Assembly (NCBI GenBank): GCA_049664225.1
Contig: JBATEX010000213.1
Span: forward strand, 62,001-126,000
DNA length: 64,000 nucleotides
From: JAUVRX01 sp049664225
GTDB lineage: Bacteria > Acidobacteriota > Thermoanaerobaculia > Multivoradales > JAHEKO01
Direction: 5' to 3'
A program made the position numbers and the translations under genes. The notes beneath the pieces were generated by a model. The model saw only the letters and a list, made by a program, of their open reading frames with translations, was not told the origin of the DNA and ran no database searches. This document shows positions 60,258-64,000 of the stretch, piece after piece. Positions within the stretch are counted from its first letter, which is position 1, and each line of letters begins with the position of its first letter.

Positions 60258-62105
60258 TCACTCGATGTCGCAGAAGCAGTAGGCGTAGAGGCCACCGGGA
60301 TCGTTGAAGTCGCTCAATCCTGTTACTTCGCCGAGTAGAGTTTCGACACCAAGCCAGCGATCCGAGAGTCCGAGACGCGACCACCTCCAACCCTTTAGCT
60401 GGCCTGAGGCCCCTTCGAGAAACGCAGCCAAGAACCTGGAGGTCATTCCGGCCTCCTGCTCGATGAAAGCCACCCGATAATCGTCGAGCACGCCGGCTGT
60501 CTCGGCGGCGGCCGCCAGTGCCTCGTCCAAGCCACCCAGCGCATCCACCAGACCGAGGCGGTAGGCTTCGGCACCAGTCCAGACCTGGCCCCGAGCCACC
60601 TGATCGACCTGCTCTACCGTCATGCCGCGCTCTTCCGCGACGCGATCGATGAACTCATGATAGCCAGCCTCGACGCCCGACTGCATGGCTTCCACCACCT
60701 CGCCGGGCAGCTCACGTTCTGGTCGCAGGGTGCCGGCGAAGGGTCCGGTGCCGAGCCCATCGTTCTGGATGCCGAGCCTGGCGAGAGTCCTCTGGAAGGT
60801 CGGTGCCATGGCAAAGATGCCGATCGAGCCGGTGATCGTTGTCGGTTGAGCCCAGATCTGATCGGCCGACATGGAAATCCAGTACCCCCCGGAGGCGGCC
60901 ACCGATGCCATGGAAACCACCACCGGCTTGCCCGAGGTGCGCGTCAACTCGACCTCCCGCCGGATGATCTCGGAAGCGAAGGAACTGCCTCCCGGGCTGT
61001 CGACGCGCAGGACGAGCGCTTTGACTTCGTCGTCGTTCCTCGCTCTTCGAATCAGTTCGGCCGTGGAGTCGCCGCCGATGCTGCCCGGCGGCCGGCTGCC
61101 ATTGTAGATCGCACCCTTGGCCACCACCACGGCCACCACGTTCTCGGTCTTTTCGCCAGGCTCTTCGATCGTCTGCAGGTAGGTGAGGTAGTCGATCCGA
61201 TGGTAGGAGTGGTCCTTTTCGTCCTCGCCCACGATCTCGATCAGCCGATCCTGCACCTCGTCCCGATGGACGACGCGATCGACCAGGCCTTCGGCTTCGG
61301 CCACGACCGCAGATTTCCCAGCATGATCGGCCAGCTTGCGGTGGAACTCGCTGGAGTAGGTCGCGATAGCCTCGGGCGAAAGTCCTCTTGCCGTGGCGAT
61401 CTCTGTCCGGTACACCCCCCAGAGCTCCTCGACCCAGCGCCGCCGATTCTGTCGAACCTCAGGGGACATGTCGCTCCGCATGAAGGGCTCGACGGCCGAC
61501 TTGTACTCGCCGACCCGAAAGACGTTCCAATCCACTTCGAGCCGGTCCAAGGCATCCTTGTAGTAGTTGCGGTAGCTGCTGAATCCGGGAAGCCAGACCA
61601 AGCCCATGGGAGGAACCATGATCTCGTCCGCCGAGGCCGCCAAGAGGTAACGAGATTGCGAATAGACATCCGCCGACGCGAGCACGGGCTTGCCCGTAGC
61701 CTTGAACTCCTCGATGTCCCGCCGCAAGGTCTGGAGCGTGCCGAGACCCGCTCCACCCAGCCGGTTCAGATCCAAGTAGAGGACTTTGACGCGGTCGTCC
61801 CCGCCTGCCGCATGAATGGCTTCACGAACGCTTCGCGCCAGGCTCTCGGGCCGGTGACGGCCAAGGAGTTTCAGTAGCGCTCTCTCGTCAGGAGTGCCGT
61901 AGAGCTGTTCCACCAGCCCGCCTACCGGCTCGACGACCAGAGCCGTGCTGTCGGGGACCTGCGGCCGGTCATCGGTCAGGAGCCACGACAGCAAGACAAA
62001 CACCAGCAGCAGGAACAACAGATTGACGACCAGCCTGCGGACCTGATCGAGCGCTCGCCACAGATGGGACAACACTTCGGCCAAGCTCCCAAGAATCTTT
62101 CGCAT
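60258..62105 (-). CDS. sppA: Signal peptide peptidase SppA, 67K type
   Basis: 615 residues. One membrane segment (LVVNLLFLLLVFVLLSWLLT), then two tandem S49 domains. The first has KPVLASADVYSQSRYLLAAS with the catalytic Lys; the second has LVLRVDSPGGSSFASEIIRR and VSMASVAASGGYWISMSADQ with the nucleophilic Ser, then TITGSIGIFAMAPTFQRTLA. By family a tetrameric inner-membrane enzyme that degrades cleaved signal peptides in the membrane. The start is the ATG at 62103-62105 after GGAGAGAC. Upstream, the minus strand has a G-rich run (62266-62283). Confidence 0.92.
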   Translation of the reverse strand: MRKILGSLAEVLSHLWRALDQVRRLVVNLLFLLLVFVLLSWLLTDDRPQVPDSTALVVEPVGGLVEQLYGTPDERALLKLLGRHRPESLARSVREAIHAAGGDDRVKVLYLDLNRLGGAGLGTLQTLRRDIEEFKATGKPVLASADVYSQSRYLLAASADEIMVPPMGLVWLPGFSSYRNYYKDALDRLEVDWNVFRVGEYKSAVEPFMRSDMSPEVRQNRRRWVEELWGVYRTEIATARGLSPEAIATYSSEFHRKLADHAGKSAVVAEAEGLVDRVVHRDEVQDRLIEIVGEDEKDHSYHRIDYLTYLQTIEEPGEKTENVVAVVVAKGAIYNGSRPPGSIGGDSTAELIRRARNDDEVKALVLRVDSPGGSSFASEIIRREVELTRTSGKPVVVSMASVAASGGYWISMSADQIWAQPTTITGSIGIFAMAPTFQRTLARLGIQNDGLGTGPFAGTLRPERELPGEVVEAMQSGVEAGYHEFIDRVAEERGMTVEQVDQVARGQVWTGAEAYRLGLVDALGGLDEALAAAAETAGVLDDYRVAFIEQEAGMTSRFLAAFLEGASGQLKGWRWSRLGLSDRWLGVETLLGEVTGLSDFNDPGGLYAYCFCDIE

Positions 62106-62421
62106 GGCAATGTCTCTCCTTCTTCCACTTTCTTTGCCAAAGACGACCCCGGGCGACTGTCAGCGCCGCCCACGAGATTCGGGTCTCTCATGGTCAATAC
62201 GCGAGGAGGAGCACGTGGTTTGGAAGCAAGCCCCTCATTCTTCGCATTCGAAACCACCCTACCAGCCCCCCCACCCCACCCCCTTGAGTAGCCACGCTTT
62301 CCGCCCTTTCGAGTGGTGCAAAACGGGGCCTCACTGCCTACAGTTGTCAGTGCCCGATAAGGGCGGGTCAGGCATTGTCCGACCCTTAACATTCCCACGA
62401 CGCCCCGTTAGGAGATGGCTG
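62106..62421. other. Divergent intergenic region between sppA and the SDH flavoprotein
   Basis: 316 bases. It holds the sppA leader with a G-rich tract on the minus strand, and next to the flavoprotein a hairpin-like GGGCGGGTCAGGCATTGTCC plus GACCC (near 62361-62388). The start of the flavoprotein has TTAGGAG upstream. No small gene is convincing. Confidence 0.5.
62266..62283 (-). promoter_or_regulatory. G-rich tract, possible G-quadruplex in the sppA leader
   Basis: On the minus strand the run is GGGGG-T-GGGG-T-GGGGGGG, enough for four GGG runs with one-base loops. It would lie in the leader or promoter of sppA, about 160 bases before its start. In a GC-rich genome a chance run is possible. 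Confidence 0.35.
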
Positions 62422-64000
62422 ATGGATCAGAGCCTTGGCCACGATGTCTTGATTCTCGGAGCTGGTCTCGCCGGCTTGCGTGCCGCTGTAGAAATCGCGC
62501 AGCGTACCAACGGCAAGGCCGATATCGGAATCGTCTCGAAAGTGCAGCTCATGCGCGCCCACTCGGTATGCGCCGAAGGGGGTACGGCAGCGATGCTCCG
62601 TACCGATGAAGGAGACTCGATCGATCTGCACGCCTGGGACACCGTCAAGGGAGCCGATTTCCTGGCCGACCAGGATGTCGTCTATCGCTTTGTCAACGCG
62701 TCACCCAAGGAGATCTATCTCCTCGATCATTGGGGAATACCCTGGACACGCGACGAGCACGGTCGCATCGAGCAGCGGCCTTTTGGAGGGCACTCCTACC
62801 CCCGCGCCACATTGGCTGCTGACAAGACCGGCTTCTTCGAGATGCAAACGCTGTACGACACGCTGCTGAAATTCGACAACTTCACCCGCTACGACGAGTT
62901 CTTCGTCAGCGACATCCTGATGGAGGGCGACGACTTCATCGGCCTGGCTGGCATCCATGCCGCGACCGGAGATCTAGTGACGTTGCAGGGCAAGGCCCTT
63001 CTCATCGCCGCAGGCGGAGCCGGAACGCTTTTCGGCTTCACCACCTACTCACAGAGTGTCACCGGCGACGGGCTGGCTATGGCTTATCGCGCCGGCCTGC
63101 CCCTGGAAGACATGGAATTCCTGCAGTTCCACCCCACCGGCCTGATTCCGTCGGGAATTCTCATGACTGAAGGGTGTCGCGGTGAAGGCGGCTACCTGCG
63201 CAACGCGGAAGGTGAGCGATTCCTCGAGCGCTACGCACCCGACAAGATGGAGCTCGGTCCACGCGATGTCATCTCGCGCGCCGAAACAACCGAGATCCTG
63301 GAGGGGCGAGGATTCAAGGGGCCCGACGGACTCGACTATCTCCATCTCGACCTGACCCATCTCGGGGCCGACCGGATCAACACCCGACTGCCTCTCATCC
63401 GTGAAGTCTGCATGAAGTTCGTTGGCCTCGACCCCATCGACAGTCCCATTCCCATCCGACCGGTGGCGCACTACTCGATGGGGGGACTCGAAACCGATAT
63501 CGATGGGGCGACCCGCTGTCCGGCGATCTGGGCCGCGGGCGAGGCCGCCTGCGTGTCCCTTCACGGCGCCAACCGGCTGGGCTCCAACTCGACGGCCGAG
63601 TGCCTGGTCTGGGGTGGAATCACCGGGGGCGAGATCGCCGACCGGCTCGGTGAGCTGCCGAAACCGGCCGCGCTCACCAGCGATCAGCTGGCCGCCAGCG
63701 CAGCTCGCATAACCGAGTTGCTAGACAGAAAAGGGGATCAGAACCTCTATCGGTTGCGCCAGGAGCTGCGCAGCACCATGGACCGGTACGCCGGTGTCTA
63801 CCGAACGGGTGAGGGTCTCGCCAAGGCCTTGGAGATCATCCGCGAGATCAAAGATCGCTCGACTCGAGCGCCGGTTGCCGACAAGAGTCGGGTTTACAAC
63901 TCCAACCTCTTCCACGCTCTGGAGTTGGAGAATCTCCTGGACCTGGCAGAAGTGACTGTAGCTGGTGCGTTGACCCGAGAAGAGTCGCGAGGCGCCCATT
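62422..64000 (+). CDS. sdhA: Succinate dehydrogenase/fumarate reductase flavoprotein subunit, 3' end beyond window
   Basis: 526 codons seen, no stop before the window ends. ATG at 62422 with TTAGGAG upstream. FAD is bound by VLILGAGLAGLRAAVEIAQR; the covalent-FAD His is in LMRAHSVCAEGGTAAMLR. Active-site motifs are all present: FLQFHPTGLIPSG, TEGCRGEGGYLRN, HYSMGGLETD and LHGANRLGSNSTAEC. The enzyme interconverts succinate and fumarate at the membrane. No SdhC/D or SdhB gene precedes it, so subunit order is flavoprotein first in this stretch or the anchor genes lie elsewhere. Confidence 0.92.
   Translation, partial: MDQSLGHDVLILGAGLAGLRAAVEIAQRTNGKADIGIVSKVQLMRAHSVCAEGGTAAMLRTDEGDSIDLHAWDTVKGADFLADQDVVYRFVNASPKEIYLLDHWGIPWTRDEHGRIEQRPFGGHSYPRATLAADKTGFFEMQTLYDTLLKFDNFTRYDEFFVSDILMEGDDFIGLAGIHAATGDLVTLQGKALLIAAGGAGTLFGFTTYSQSVTGDGLAMAYRAGLPLEDMEFLQFHPTGLIPSGILMTEGCRGEGGYLRNAEGERFLERYAPDKMELGPRDVISRAETTEILEGRGFKGPDGLDYLHLDLTHLGADRINTRLPLIREVCMKFVGLDPIDSPIPIRPVAHYSMGGLETDIDGATRCPAIWAAGEAACVSLHGANRLGSNSTAECLVWGGITGGEIADRLGELPKPAALTSDQLAASAARITELLDRKGDQNLYRLRQELRSTMDRYAGVYRTGEGLAKALEIIREIKDRSTRAPVADKSRVYNSNLFHALELENLLDLAEVTVAGALTREESRGAH

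Noticed and set aside
60657..61877. A 406-codon plus-strand frame
   Set aside because: Antisense to sppA, His/Arg-rich and without domain features.
1..64000. CRISPR arrays, transposases, integrases, tRNA or rRNA genes
   Set aside because: None could be found by reading; the only tandem repeats are the 18-bp minisatellite and the 15-bp duplication.

Overview
The window is high-GC DNA with tightly packed genes, many stop/start overlaps (ATGA, GTGA), no tRNA or rRNA gene, no insertion sequence and no CRISPR array that I can see. The gene content suggests a Gram-negative, diderm member of the Acidobacteriota, possibly the Thermoanaerobaculia. The pointers are a VWFA-related secreted protein of the acidobacterial type, an FG-GAP protein ending in a DGFESGD-type tail, a MamK-like actin, many TPR/PilZ/PEGA-type proteins, and outer-membrane and lipid A-type acyltransferase functions. 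The phylum is an inference; no marker rRNA lies here.

Layout. 1-4 kb: the start of a MamK/MreB-like actin, an AmiC-type amidase, a degenerate squalene/phytoene-synthase-like protein, and a UPF0173 hydrolase with a DtxR regulator. 4-10.6 kb: a Cus-type Cu(I)/Ag(I) efflux operon (Cys/Met-rich secreted protein, TolC, CusB with two heavy-metal-binding motifs, CusA) behind a recognisable promoter. 10.7-15.1 kb: a beta-barrel protein, an unknown secreted protein, and an alcohol dehydrogenase/3-hydroxyacyl-CoA dehydrogenase pair followed by what looks like an internally deleted SDR gene, then YjbQ. 15.3-19.2 kb (minus strand): a poly-serine lipoprotein, a DPM1-like glycosyltransferase, a PMT-family protein O-mannosyltransferase, a frameshifted DUF2892 gene, and an ECF sigma/anti-sigma pair. 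19.3-25.3 kb: an FG-GAP protein, a TetR regulator, a long inverted repeat, and an AGPS-like/GlpD pair. 25.3-29.2 kb (minus): a coupled operon of pseudokinase-PEGA, TPR protein, unknown protein and double-PilZ protein.

29.4-41.6 kb: MetK, arginase family, MBL hydrolase, VWA and TPR proteins, two aminotransferases, an M20 peptidase fused to a CpeT-like domain, a pseudo-receiver/PilZ protein and LhgO. 41.7-51 kb (minus): two HAE1-type RND permeases around one adaptor, then a GT39 enzyme. 51.2-64 kb: a YyaL-type thioredoxin-fold protein with a DsbD-N-like tail, an ECF sigma/anti-sigma/DUF4097 operon ending in a strong terminator, a SpoIIE-type phosphatase, a protein of unknown family, an LpxL-like acyltransferase, SppA, and the first 1.58 kb of a succinate dehydrogenase/fumarate reductase flavoprotein gene.

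The most interesting candidates are (1) the poly-Ser lipoprotein beside a DPM1-like/PMT pair, which could be an O-glycosylated stalk with its own glycosylation enzymes; (2) the pseudokinase-TPR-PilZ operon; (3) the M20-CpeT fusion; and (4) two decayed or broken genes (SDR remnant, DUF2892 frameshift) that automatic gene calling would miss.
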